Assembly: GCF_900116365.1 (NCBI RefSeq)
Contig: NZ_FPAG01000003.1
Location: 323,190-387,189 of the forward strand
Origin: Zhouia amylolytica
Lineage (GTDB): Bacteria > Bacteroidota > Bacteroidia > Flavobacteriales > Flavobacteriaceae
Reading direction: 5' to 3'
DNA: 64,000 nucleotides
Position 1 is the first letter of the stretch. Each line of letters opens with the position of its first letter. Position numbers and translations under genes: made by a program. Of the stretch, positions 8,146 to 16,173 are shown piece after piece. The notes beneath the pieces are model-generated. The model did not search any database, was not told the DNA's origin, and saw only the letters and a list, made by a program, of their open reading frames with translations.

Positions 8146-9276
8146 ATGAAGCACCAATCAAGATTAAGTGAAGTAGCCAGAGTATTTTTTAAATTGGGGT
8201 GCGTTGCATTCGGTGGTCCTGCAGCCCATATCGCCATGATGGAACATGAAATCGTGGATAAAAGGAAATGGATTGACCGACAGCATTTTTTGGATTTAAT
8301 GGGAGCTACCAATTTGATTCCTGGTCCGAATTCAACTGAAATGACCATGCATTGTGGGCATGAACGTGCTGGAGTTCCCGGATTATTTGTAGCTGGCATA
8401 TGTTTTATATTTCCTGCTGTTGTTATAACCGGAGTTTTTGCTTGGTTATATGAGTCCTACGGTTCGCTTCCTTCGGTATCACCATTTATTTTTGGTATTA
8501 AACCTGCAGTATTAGCTATTATTGTAGCAGCCATATTAAAGCTGGGGAAAAAAGCGCTAAAAAATTGGGAGCTTGGGTTTTTGGGTATTCTGGTGTTAAT
8601 GGCAAGTTTGTTAGGTGTTAATGAAATACTGGCTTTGATTGTGGGAGGTGTTTTAGGAGCCTTGTATTTTTATTTAAAAACCAGCTTCTCAGGTAGCCTG
8701 AAATCTTTTTTGCCTTTTTTAATGGTAAATTTTACCGGCACCAGTGATTCCGGGTTAACGAGCTTAAAAGTATTTTGGGTTTTTGCGAAGGTCGGAGCGG
8801 TGTTGTACGGTAGTGGATATGTTTTGTTTGCTTATCTCGATGCAGAACTGGTAACAAGGGGATGGTTAACCAGGCAGGAGTTGATTGATGCGGTGGCTGT
8901 TGGACAGTTTACTCCCGGTCCGGTATTATCGACTGCTACTTTTATCGGGTATCAATTAAGTGGATTCTGGGGAGCTGTAGCCGCTACCCTTGGAATATTT
9001 CTGCCCTCTTTTCTGTTTGTTCTTGTTTTAAATCCGCTGGTGCCAAAAATGAGAAAATCGAGACTGCTTGGCTATTTTTTAGATAGTGTAAATATCGCAG
9101 CGGTTGCTGTAATGGTCGCTGTTCTTTTTAAAATGGGAGCCGATACCTTAATTGGGTGGCGGAGTATTTTAATTGCAGTTGTTAGTTTGGTGATCACATT
9201 CGGCTTCAAGAGAATCAATGCCATGTGGACCGTAATAGGCGGATCATTGCTAGGTTACCTTCTTTATTTGATTTGA
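8146..9276 (+). CDS. chrA: Chromate transporter ChrA (two CHR domains)
   Basis: This 376-residue inner-membrane protein with about ten hydrophobic segments is built from two homologous CHR halves. The first carries FGGPAAHIAMM and IPGPNSTEM; the second carries GSGYVLFAY and FTPGPVLSTATFIGY. These match the long-chain chromate ion transporter family, which exports chromate with the membrane potential. It starts 30 bases after the CE15-like gene and may be co-transcribed. Chromate specificity is from family membership only. Confidence 0.9.
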   Translation: MKHQSRLSEVARVFFKLGCVAFGGPAAHIAMMEHEIVDKRKWIDRQHFLDLMGATNLIPGPNSTEMTMHCGHERAGVPGLFVAGICFIFPAVVITGVFAWLYESYGSLPSVSPFIFGIKPAVLAIIVAAILKLGKKALKNWELGFLGILVLMASLLGVNEILALIVGGVLGALYFYLKTSFSGSLKSFLPFLMVNFTGTSDSGLTSLKVFWVFAKVGAVLYGSGYVLFAYLDAELVTRGWLTRQELIDAVAVGQFTPGPVLSTATFIGYQLSGFWGAVAATLGIFLPSFLFVLVLNPLVPKMRKSRLLGYFLDSVNIAAVAVMVAVLFKMGADTLIGWRSILIAVVSLVITFGFKRINAMWTVIGGSLLGYLLYLI

Positions 9277-9283
9277 CACAATT

Positions 9284-10507
9284 TTATTCTTCATTCAGTA
9301 GCTGATCTAAAAACGTAGTGAATTCTTGCTGAAATGATTTGTATTTATCCCCTGTTGCTGGTCCGTTGAATCCAGTATGTATTTTACGAACCTTTCCTTT
9401 TTTGTCTATAAAGATACTGGTAGGGTAAGAGAGCACATGATTGAGCATTGGAAGTTTTTCCTGGGCTTTTTCTTTGCTGGTTGTGCCGTACTGGGCAAGA
9501 AGTATTGGGTATTCAACATTTACACGATCCTTTAAGCGATTGATCGCTTTGAAAGCAAGCGTATCACTTTTTACATATTCAAAAGCCAGGCCAATGAATT
9601 CAAGGTCTTTGTCTTTATTCGCTTTGTAATATTCGCTGTAATATCGGGTTTCATCAAGACAGTTAGGGCACCAGGTACCCATGATTTGTACAACCACCAC
9701 TTTATTTTTAAATCGATCATCACCTAATGAAATCATGTTGCCATTTGCATCCGGAAATGAAAAGGCGAGTTTGTCATACCCCTCTTTTAAATGGGTAAGG
9801 GTATCGGCATTGGCCAGTTCAAATGATTCATTTCTTTTAGCGGTAAAAGGTTCTTTGTAATGATTTCCAGAATAAAAGTTACCGCTCATTGTGCTGTCGG
9901 TAACCGTCGCAGTAAACAAATAAGCATGTGCGCCATCGAAGGTAGAAAGTTGAAGTTGGTTATTGTTTATAACCCCTTCGAGGTATCGGTAGTCGCCTGT
10001 GGTGGTTCTTATAGTACCGGTTACACGATTTCCATTTTGCTCGAAAATACCTTTGGCTGCATTGGTTTCTTCATGATCATTCGGGCTGAATTTTACCTTC
10101 CAATTTCCTGAAATATTTTCGTTCGCTTTCGAATTAATTTCAAATCTGTCTTCGTTTGGACTGGCAATAAAAGGAACGATCCGATTAAGATTTGGTTTTA
10201 TATAAAAACCTGTCAGGCTACTATCTTTATTGACAACGGCCTTGATAACACTTTCAAAAACCGGCATTTTAATTATAACGGTATCTTTTTCATAGGTTAT
10301 TTCATCGACAGTAATGATTTCATCCGCATTATAAACTTTAAGGGATTGCTCATCGGTTACCTTAAAAATAAATTGAATATTTTTTTCATCCTGTGCTTCA
10401 ATTGATCCTCTATAACTGACTAATGGAAGTTTGGATGTGTGCGTGTCATTTTTACATGAAAAAAGGAGGGATAATACGGTTAGCAATATGCATATATATA
10501 ATCTCAT
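9284..10507 (-). CDS. TlpA-family thiol-disulfide lipoprotein
   Basis: This 407-residue lipoprotein has signal VLSLLFSC (C18). The N-terminal about 230 residues are beta-rich and not assigned. The C-terminal thioredoxin domain carries MGTWCPNCLDE, the CxxC redox site of TlpA/ResA-like proteins that reduce disulfides in the periplasm or at the outer envelope. It is convergent with chrA (7 bases between stop codons) and has no operon partner. The domain call is firm; partner and substrate are unknown. Confidence 0.82.
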   Translation of the reverse strand: MRLYICILLTVLSLLFSCKNDTHTSKLPLVSYRGSIEAQDEKNIQFIFKVTDEQSLKVYNADEIITVDEITYEKDTVIIKMPVFESVIKAVVNKDSSLTGFYIKPNLNRIVPFIASPNEDRFEINSKANENISGNWKVKFSPNDHEETNAAKGIFEQNGNRVTGTIRTTTGDYRYLEGVINNNQLQLSTFDGAHAYLFTATVTDSTMSGNFYSGNHYKEPFTAKRNESFELANADTLTHLKEGYDKLAFSFPDANGNMISLGDDRFKNKVVVVQIMGTWCPNCLDETRYYSEYYKANKDKDLEFIGLAFEYVKSDTLAFKAINRLKDRVNVEYPILLAQYGTTSKEKAQEKLPMLNHVLSYPTSIFIDKKGKVRKIHTGFNGPATGDKYKSFQQEFTTFLDQLLNEE

Positions 10508-10636
10508 GAATCTTGTTTTATAAAGTGGTAAATATAAAAATCATATTCAGTACTTTAATGAAATCGACTTAGAATAGTTTAATTACTGAGGTTGGCTAAC
10601 GTCATGAAATAGTATATTTTTACGTAAAAATTTGAA

Positions 10637-10969
10637 ATGGAAATAGACTGGAACGATTTTGAAAAGATAGAAATGCGTGTTGGAACGATTACTGAAGTAA
10701 GGGATTTTCCTGAGGCTCGTAACCCTGCCTATCAATTGTATATAGATTTTGGAGATGAAATCGGGTTGCGAAAAACTTCGGCCCAAATAACCAAATTATA
10801 TACAAAAGATAGTCTTTTGGGAAAACAGGTTGTAGCTGTTGTAAATTTTCCTAAAAAGCAAATTGCGAATTTTATGAGTGAGTGTTTGGTTATAGGAGCC
10901 GTGAATGGTAAGGAGGTAACCTTGTTGAGTACGGACATGAAGGTGTCGAATGGTTTGCGTATCCTCTAA
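10637..10969 (+). CDS. csaA: CsaA-like tRNA-binding domain protein
   Basis: This 110-residue protein consists of a single tRNA-binding OB fold (EMAPII/CsaA type): DFEKIEMRVGTITEV, then PAYQLYIDFGDEIGLRKTS, QVVAVVNFPKKQI and MSECLVIGA. Length and motifs match CsaA, a dimeric tRNA-binding protein with reported chaperone-like activity in export. It lies 94 bases upstream of rimO on the same strand, though rimO has its own -7 element. Confidence 0.88.
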   Translation: MEIDWNDFEKIEMRVGTITEVRDFPEARNPAYQLYIDFGDEIGLRKTSAQITKLYTKDSLLGKQVVAVVNFPKKQIANFMSECLVIGAVNGKEVTLLSTDMKVSNGLRIL

Positions 10970-11037
10970 AAGAATAATCCTATTAACCTGTGTAAAGACT
11001 AATTGCCCACTATAGGTGGTGTTTCACTTTTCTTCCG

Positions 11038-11045
11038 TACTTTTG
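11038..11045 (+). promoter_or_regulatory. Bacteroidota -7 element (TACTTTTG) for rimO
   Basis: TACTTTTG fits TAnnTTTG and lies 18 bases before the rimO ATG. No -33 TTG is visible at the standard distance. Confidence 0.45.
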
Positions 11046-11063
11046 CACTCCAAATAAAAAGCG

Positions 11064-12374
11064 ATGAGAACCAAGTCTTTAAAAAAGAATAAGATTAATG
11101 TTGTAACACTGGGATGCTCAAAAAATGTGTACGATAGTGAAGTGCTCATGGGGCAGTTGCAAGCCAGTGGGAAAGAAGTGGTACATGAGGAGGAAGGAAA
11201 CATTGTTGTAATTAATACCTGCGGTTTTATTAACAATGCCAAGGAGGAGAGTGTGAATACCATTTTGGAATATGTTCAGAAGAAGGAAGAGGGGGTTGTA
11301 GATAAAGTGTTTGTATCCGGATGTTTGAGTGAACGTTATAAGCCAGATTTGGAAAAAGAAATACCTGATGTTGATCAGTATTTCGGTACGTCAGATTTAC
11401 CGATATTATTGAAGGCATTGGGAGCTGACTACAGACATGAATTGGTTGGGGAGCGATTGACGACTACCCCTAAAAATTATGCTTATTTAAAAATAGCAGA
11501 GGGATGCGATCGTCCGTGTAGTTTTTGTGCCATTCCTTTAATGAGAGGAAAGCATAAAAGTACCCCTATTGAGGATTTGGTAAAGGAGGCAGAGAAATTA
11601 GCGGAGAAAGGAGTAAAGGAATTGATCCTTATTGCTCAGGATTTAACCTATTATGGGTTAGATTTATATAAGAAACGTCGTTTAGCCGACTTGTTAAAAT
11701 CATTAGTACAGGTAGAAGGGATTGAGTGGATACGTTTACATTATGCTTTTCCAACTGGTTTTCCTATGGATGTACTTGAGGTCATGAAACAAGAACCAAA
11801 AGTGTGTAATTATATAGATATTCCTTTGCAGCACATAGCGGACCCTATATTAAAATCAATGCGCAGGGGAACCACCAAGGAAAAAACGACAAAACTTTTA
11901 CAGGATTTTAGAGCGGCGGTACCAGAAATGGCTATCAGGACTACCCTTATTGTGGGCTATCCCGGAGAAACTGAAGCGGATTTTCAAACCCTTAAGGAAT
12001 GGGTAAAGGCCATGAGATTTGAACGCTTAGGTTGTTTCACCTACAGTCATGAGGAAAACACGCATGCTTATTCTTTAGAGGATGATGTTCCGGAAGCTGT
12101 AAAACAGCAAAGAGCTGCTGAAATAATGGATCTTCAATCACAAATTTCCTGGGAGTTGAATCAAGAGAAAATCGGTAAAACATTTAAGTGTATTATCGAT
12201 CGAAAAGAGGGGACTCATTTTGTAGGAAGAACAGAATTTGATTCTCCTGATGTGGATAACGAAGTATTGATAGATGCTACCAAGCACTATGTTCGCGTTG
12301 GGGAGTATGTTGAAGTGAAGATAGAAGAGGCTGCTGATTTTGATCTTTATGGTGTTCCGTTGACTTCGGAATAA
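11064..12374 (+). CDS. rimO: Ribosomal protein S12 methylthiotransferase RimO
   Basis: This 436-residue radical-SAM enzyme adds a methylthio group to a conserved Asp of ribosomal protein S12. The N-terminal UPF0004 domain holds cysteines C18, C53 and C87 for the auxiliary Fe-S cluster. The radical-SAM motif is C148-x3-C152-x2-C155 in EGCDRPCSFCAIP, and a C-terminal TRAM domain follows at about 375-436. The sequence MRGKHKSTP and the overall length separate RimO from MiaB. The gene ends convergently with a small unknown gene that carries the terminator. Confidence 0.96.
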   Translation: MRTKSLKKNKINVVTLGCSKNVYDSEVLMGQLQASGKEVVHEEEGNIVVINTCGFINNAKEESVNTILEYVQKKEEGVVDKVFVSGCLSERYKPDLEKEIPDVDQYFGTSDLPILLKALGADYRHELVGERLTTTPKNYAYLKIAEGCDRPCSFCAIPLMRGKHKSTPIEDLVKEAEKLAEKGVKELILIAQDLTYYGLDLYKKRRLADLLKSLVQVEGIEWIRLHYAFPTGFPMDVLEVMKQEPKVCNYIDIPLQHIADPILKSMRRGTTKEKTTKLLQDFRAAVPEMAIRTTLIVGYPGETEADFQTLKEWVKAMRFERLGCFTYSHEENTHAYSLEDDVPEAVKQQRAAEIMDLQSQISWELNQEKIGKTFKCIIDRKEGTHFVGRTEFDSPDVDNEVLIDATKHYVRVGEYVEVKIEEAADFDLYGVPLTSE

Positions 12375-12388
12375 AAGCATGAAATAGA

Positions 12389-12625
12389 TTATAAGGTATA
12401 TAATTGTCCGCGGTGAGGTTTTAATTCATCGCGGATTTTTTTCATATATATTTCCTCAACGGCGATATAGGCTATGGTGTGAAATTCAGATAGAGATTCT
12501 ATATCCGTAACAATAAATGGGATATTTTCCAGAGCTAAATATTCCTGTAAATGGATGAGATGATGCTCAGCTGTTTTTTTAGCTGCAGGGCCTCTGAAAT
12601 CCCAAATCAATTTAATTTTTTTCAT
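12389..12625 (-). CDS. Small conserved protein, function unknown
   Basis: This 78-residue soluble protein has alternating strand-helix pattern (KIKLIWDFRGPAA, then AEHHLIHLQEYLAL, then TIAYIAVEEIYM). Its start overlaps the end of the SRPBCC gene by 14 bases, so the two are translationally coupled. I do not recognise a family; the shape resembles small ferredoxin-like folds, but that is only an impression. Its 3' end contains the terminator hairpin used by rimO on the opposite strand. Confidence 0.6.
   Translation of the reverse strand: MKKIKLIWDFRGPAAKKTAEHHLIHLQEYLALENIPFIVTDIESLSEFHTIAYIAVEEIYMKKIRDELKPHRGQLYTL
12407..12442 (+). terminator. Terminator for rimO, embedded in a convergent gene
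   Basis: The stem TCCGCGGTGA/TCATCGCGGA has one mismatch, a 9-nt loop and a T7 run on the + strand. It lies inside the last codons of the minus-strand 78-residue gene, so coding sequence and terminator share these bases. Confidence 0.65.
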
Positions 12626-13073
12626 TTGCTACCGAAATATCATTTTCTGCAAAGTTCTTAAAATCTACCATATAAGCATAGCTTTGTTTTTTAAATTCAC
12701 TAGGCATAAGTGTGCCAATAATTTTCATGATTAGATTGGTGAATTTAAATTCAGAAATAGCTATCCATTTGGTATGGTAATCATCAATTATTTCAAAATA
12801 GTTTTCCTGGCGGTTAAAGACTCCTTCGGTTTCATATGTTACATGAAAAGCATCAGGTAAATCATTTTTTAATACCGTTTCGGTCATATCTACTTTTCTA
12901 TTTCCCAATTGATATTTTATATAAGATTTAGCATTCATTTTACGCGGAGTTCCTTCGAGATGTTCGAAGCTTATGAACCCCTTTTGCCAATGTCGCAGAT
13001 TGTCAACGCTGTTAAATTTTTCAACAACTTCATTCCGGGGAAGATCTATGATGATAATATGCTGATATTTCAT
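12612..13073 (-). CDS. SRPBCC-fold protein (polyketide cyclase/START-like)
   Basis: This 153-residue protein has the helix-grip pattern of the SRPBCC superfamily: an N-terminal strand and helix (IIIIDLPRNEVVEKFNSVDN, LRHWQKGFISFEHLEG), a beta meander, and a long C-terminal helix (EFKKQSYAYMVDFKNFAEN). Members bind hydrophobic ligands; the ligand here is unknown. It forms an overlapping pair with the small gene downstream. Confidence 0.72.
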   Translation of the reverse strand: MKYQHIIIIDLPRNEVVEKFNSVDNLRHWQKGFISFEHLEGTPRKMNAKSYIKYQLGNRKVDMTETVLKNDLPDAFHVTYETEGVFNRQENYFEIIDDYHTKWIAISEFKFTNLIMKIIGTLMPSEFKKQSYAYMVDFKNFAENDISVANEKN

Positions 13074-13168
13074 ACGGTAACCAGATTTTTTTGGTATATA
13101 TAAGATACAGAATTAAAATTAATCCTAAGGCACTTCCTTTGATAACTTGCATGGAAGGTTTTAATGTT

Positions 13169-13176
13169 TAAATTTG
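13169..13176 (+). promoter_or_regulatory. Possible -7 element (TAAATTTG)
   Basis: TAAATTTG fits TAnnTTTG but lies about 120 bases before the SurA-like start codon, which would give a long leader. No clear -33 element. Confidence 0.3.
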
Positions 13177-13296
13177 TGAACCCCCAATGATCTTAACATT
13201 TATCTTATGTTGTTTAAACTCATTATTTAAGAGAACTTTAAGTGTTTTAAGTAAAATAAAGTATTTAAAGTTACGATATTAAAGATAAAATTTTTC

Positions 13297-14157
13297 ATGA
13301 TGATAAAGCGGCTGGTAGTTACAATGCTCTTGTCGGGATCTTTGCTTAGCTCCTGTAAATTCTTTCAAAAGGAAGCTGAAGGAACCATTATAGCCAGGGT
13401 TAATGACGAATACTTATTGGAGCAGGATGTAGAAGGTATTGCAGGAGAAGGACTCTCAAGTGAGGATAGTTTAAATATTGTGACCAACTACATAAACAAT
13501 TGGGCGACAACTAAACTACTATTGCAGAAGGCTCGAATTAATCTTTCTGAAGAGAAAACGCTGGCATTTGAAGAGTTAGTGAATCAGTATCGTGCTGATC
13601 TGTACATAAATGCTTATAAAGAGGCTCTGGTAACAAAATCATTAGACACTTCAATAACCAAAGAGGAGCTGGAGCAATATTATGAACAAAATAAAGATAA
13701 TTTCAAACTAAATGAGGAGTTGGTTCAACTTCGATATATAAGTGTTACGAAAGATTATAATGAGTTGGAAGCTTTAAAAGAACAATTTGACCGTTTTGAT
13801 GCCCAAGACCAGGAATTGTTGCATGATCAGTCTCTTCAATTTAAGTCTTATTCATTAAATGACTCCGCATGGGTAAAAGTGTCGGATGTAGTTCAGAAAA
13901 TACCAATACTAAATACTGAGAATAAGGATGATTATTTAAAGGCCTCAAATAAATTTGAGGTAACCGATTCACTTGGAGTTTATATGGTAGTGGTAAAAGA
14001 TATTCTTAAACGGAATGAAACTTCGCCATTGAGTTATATACAGCCCACTTTAAAACAGATTATCTTAAATAAGCGAAAGCTTGAATTGATAAGGAAATTA
14101 GAAAAGGATCTTATTAATGAGGCCTACCAAAAGAAACAATTTAAAATTTACGAATAG
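13297..14157 (+). CDS. SurA-like periplasmic chaperone lipoprotein lacking a PPIase domain
   Basis: This 286-residue lipoprotein has signal LLSGSLLSSC (C20). The N-terminal part (IIARVNDEYLLEQDVEGI, then TNYINNWATTKLLLQKA) matches SurA/PrsA N-terminal chaperone segments, in which a short strand is followed by long helices. No parvulin motif is evident. It probably helps outer-membrane protein folding with the parvulin PPIase now located at 22.8 kb. Its last codons (KKQFKIYE-stop) are duplicated just before that gene, showing that the two were once adjacent and overlapping. Confidence 0.78.
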   Translation: MMIKRLVVTMLLSGSLLSSCKFFQKEAEGTIIARVNDEYLLEQDVEGIAGEGLSSEDSLNIVTNYINNWATTKLLLQKARINLSEEKTLAFEELVNQYRADLYINAYKEALVTKSLDTSITKEELEQYYEQNKDNFKLNEELVQLRYISVTKDYNELEALKEQFDRFDAQDQELLHDQSLQFKSYSLNDSAWVKVSDVVQKIPILNTENKDDYLKASNKFEVTDSLGVYMVVVKDILKRNETSPLSYIQPTLKQIILNKRKLELIRKLEKDLINEAYQKKQFKIYE

Positions 14158-14158
14158 G
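14129..14158 (+). repeat. Left copy of 30-bp direct repeat flanking the ECF-SusCD block
   Basis: AAAAGAAACAATTTAAAATT continuing through the stop codon of the SurA-like gene. It matches 22785-22814 at 28 of 30 positions. This copy encodes the functional C-terminal KKQFKIYE-stop. Confidence 0.9.
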
Positions 14159-14209
14159 TGCTGAATACATCTTTTAATCTATATAGTTAGTTCTTTTTTA
14201 GTGCTTTAA

Positions 14210-14238
14210 TTGTTAAGTTAATGTAAAATATAAATTTG
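14210..14238 (+). promoter_or_regulatory. Promoter for the ECF sigma gene
   Basis: A -33 TTG at 14210-14212 and a -7 TAAATTTG at 14231-14238 are separated by 18 bases, close to the Bacteroidota consensus. It lies 31 bases before the GTG start and inside the inserted block, so the block brings its own promoter. Confidence 0.55.
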
Positions 14239-14269
14239 TACATTAGCGCCTTTCGCAAAAAGGATAGAA

Positions 14270-14821
14270 GTGAAATTAAATGATGGCATCGTATCTGAAA
14301 TCTCTAATGGAAATTATTTGGCTTTCAAAAGTTTGTTCGATAATTTCTTCACTTCCCTTTGTCTTTTTTCCAGTCAAATTGTAAAATCTAATGTTGCTGC
14401 TCAAGACATAGCCCAGGAAGCATTGATAGCTTATTGGAAGCGAAAGTCTGATTTTGAAGAGCTTATAAAAGTCAAAGCTTTTTTATACATAACTACAAAA
14501 AATTTAAGTCTTAATTATTTAAAAAAGAATCAGAAGGTAGCTCCTGTGGAGGTTTATACACTTGCTAACGATAAAACCATTCAGGAATTAATTATAAAAG
14601 AAGAGGTTTATGCATCGTTGAGGGAAGAGATCGATCGGTTGCCACCGAGGACACGAAAAGTTTTACAATTAGCCCTTCAGGGGATGAAAAATCCGGAAAT
14701 TGCATTGCAGTTGAATGTGTCTGTAAATACGGTTAAGACTCTTAAGAAGAATGCTTATGCTGAAATAAGAAAGGCTTTGGGAGGAGATTCATTCGTGTTT
14801 CTGCTTTTATTTTCAGAATAA
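14270..14821 (+). CDS. ECF RNA polymerase sigma factor (Bacteroidota SusC/D-linked type)
   Basis: This 183-residue sigma-70 family member has only regions 2 and 4. Region 2 spans roughly 20-85 (AAQDIAQEALIAYWKRK) and region 4 roughly 115-170 (RLPPRTRKVLQLALQGMKN, then the HTH ALQLNVSVNTVKTLKKNA). The start is GTG at 14270, preceded by the purine-rich AAAGGATAG. It is followed by a FecR anti-sigma gene and an STN-domain SusC, the classic trans-envelope signalling set: substrate at SusC relieves FecR inhibition and the sigma factor transcribes the locus. Confidence 0.92.
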   Translation: MKLNDGIVSEISNGNYLAFKSLFDNFFTSLCLFSSQIVKSNVAAQDIAQEALIAYWKRKSDFEELIKVKAFLYITTKNLSLNYLKKNQKVAPVEVYTLANDKTIQELIIKEEVYASLREEIDRLPPRTRKVLQLALQGMKNPEIALQLNVSVNTVKTLKKNAYAEIRKALGGDSFVFLLLFSE

Positions 14822-14926
14822 ATCAGCATTCTTATCCTTTCTCTTGAATTTTTTAAACTTTTTTTAAGTTTTATTCACCCACTTCTGTTTTTTGATTGTT
14901 TTTATGTTAAATGGATACGAAGTTAT

Positions 14927-16078
14927 ATGATAAAACCATTAGTTGATAACATAGAAATAGCCAACCTGATCACGAAAAAAATGAAAGGAGGGTTGACTGA
15001 TGAAGAGTCGATTCAGCTTAATTCCTGGTTAGAGGAACAAAACGCCAATAAAGAAATTTATTCCAGGATTTTGGAGGGCGATGGCTTTGCAGAAGGCATA
15101 GATTTAATTTCTGAATTCGATCTTGAAAATTCATGGAATCAAATAGAGCCTAAAATAAAGGATTCAAAATCATTCAAATATAAAAGGTACTTTAAATATG
15201 CTGTGGCAGCATCCGTACTTTTTTTAATAGCACTGACCACTTACATTGTAAACCCGTTTGAAAAAACGGAAATTACAGCCGGAACGCCCAGGGCTGTTTT
15301 GACCACTGTAAATGGAGAGGATGTTGTTTTAGAGAAGGAAAAAAAATATTCAGACCAGTTTGTCAGTAGTTCGAATGGAACCTTGAAATATGATGAGATT
15401 TCGGAAGGATCTTCTAAAAATGCAGTTACCTATAATTATTTAACGATCCCGAGGGGAGGGGAGTTTACCCTTGTGCTTTCTGATGGAACCAAGGTATGGT
15501 TAAATTCAGATACCAAGATTAAATACCCTATACAATTTAAGAGGGGAGCGCCAAGAAATGTTGAGTTGCTCTATGGTGAGGCTTATTTTGATGTTGTTTC
15601 CGCAGAAGATTTTAATGGAAGTTCATTTAGTGTTCAAAGTAATGGACAACGCCTAAAGGTACTGGGGACGGAATTCAATATTAAAAGTTATCCTGAGGAT
15701 TTAGCCACAAAAACCACTTTAGTTGAAGGGAGTGTGCTAGTGTCAATAGCTGGAGAACAGGTAGAATTAACTCCGGATTCCCAGTTGATATGGGACAAGG
15801 AGACGGAAAGCTTTAAAGTGATTGAGTTAAATGCCATTGCCGAAACTTCATGGAAACAGGGTGTCTTTAATTTTAACCATTTACCATTGGAAGAAGTAAT
15901 GAGGGTAGTTTCACGATGGTATGATGTAAATGTTGAATTTGAACATCAGGAAATGAAAAATATACAATTTAATGGCGTCTTTAAAAAAGATCAGAAAATA
16001 GATAATATACTTGAAACAATAACAAAATCAATTAATACCGCCTATGAGATAAAAGAGGACAAGATTATAATTAAATAA
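14927..16078 (+). CDS. FecR-family anti-sigma factor
   Basis: This 383-residue inner-membrane protein has a cytosolic N-terminal anti-sigma part (1-85, including GGLTDEESIQLNSWLEEQ), one transmembrane helix at about 89-108 (KYAVAASVLFLIALTTYIV), and a periplasmic FecR domain (LTIPRGGEFTLVLSDGTKVW, then GEAYFDV). The C-terminal about 70 residues (FNFNHLPLEEVMRVVSRWYD) form a DUF4974/STN-like module that contacts the receptor. It lies between its sigma factor and SusC, as expected. Confidence 0.93.
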   Translation: MIKPLVDNIEIANLITKKMKGGLTDEESIQLNSWLEEQNANKEIYSRILEGDGFAEGIDLISEFDLENSWNQIEPKIKDSKSFKYKRYFKYAVAASVLFLIALTTYIVNPFEKTEITAGTPRAVLTTVNGEDVVLEKEKKYSDQFVSSSNGTLKYDEISEGSSKNAVTYNYLTIPRGGEFTLVLSDGTKVWLNSDTKIKYPIQFKRGAPRNVELLYGEAYFDVVSAEDFNGSSFSVQSNGQRLKVLGTEFNIKSYPEDLATKTTLVEGSVLVSIAGEQVELTPDSQLIWDKETESFKVIELNAIAETSWKQGVFNFNHLPLEEVMRVVSRWYDVNVEFEHQEMKNIQFNGVFKKDQKIDNILETITKSINTAYEIKEDKIIIK

Positions 16079-16173
16079 AAAAAGAAGGAGTAAAGTTACC
16101 ATATTCCACCATGCATAACCTTACTCCGAAAGCGATCAATTAATAAAATAATTAACCAATTTTAATCAAATTT

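Noticed and set aside
10617-10630. Perfect 14-bp palindrome TTTTTACGTAAAAA just before the csaA-like gene
   Set aside because: A 14-bp palindrome of this AT-rich kind is expected several times by chance in 64 kb of low-G+C DNA, and nothing else supports an operator.
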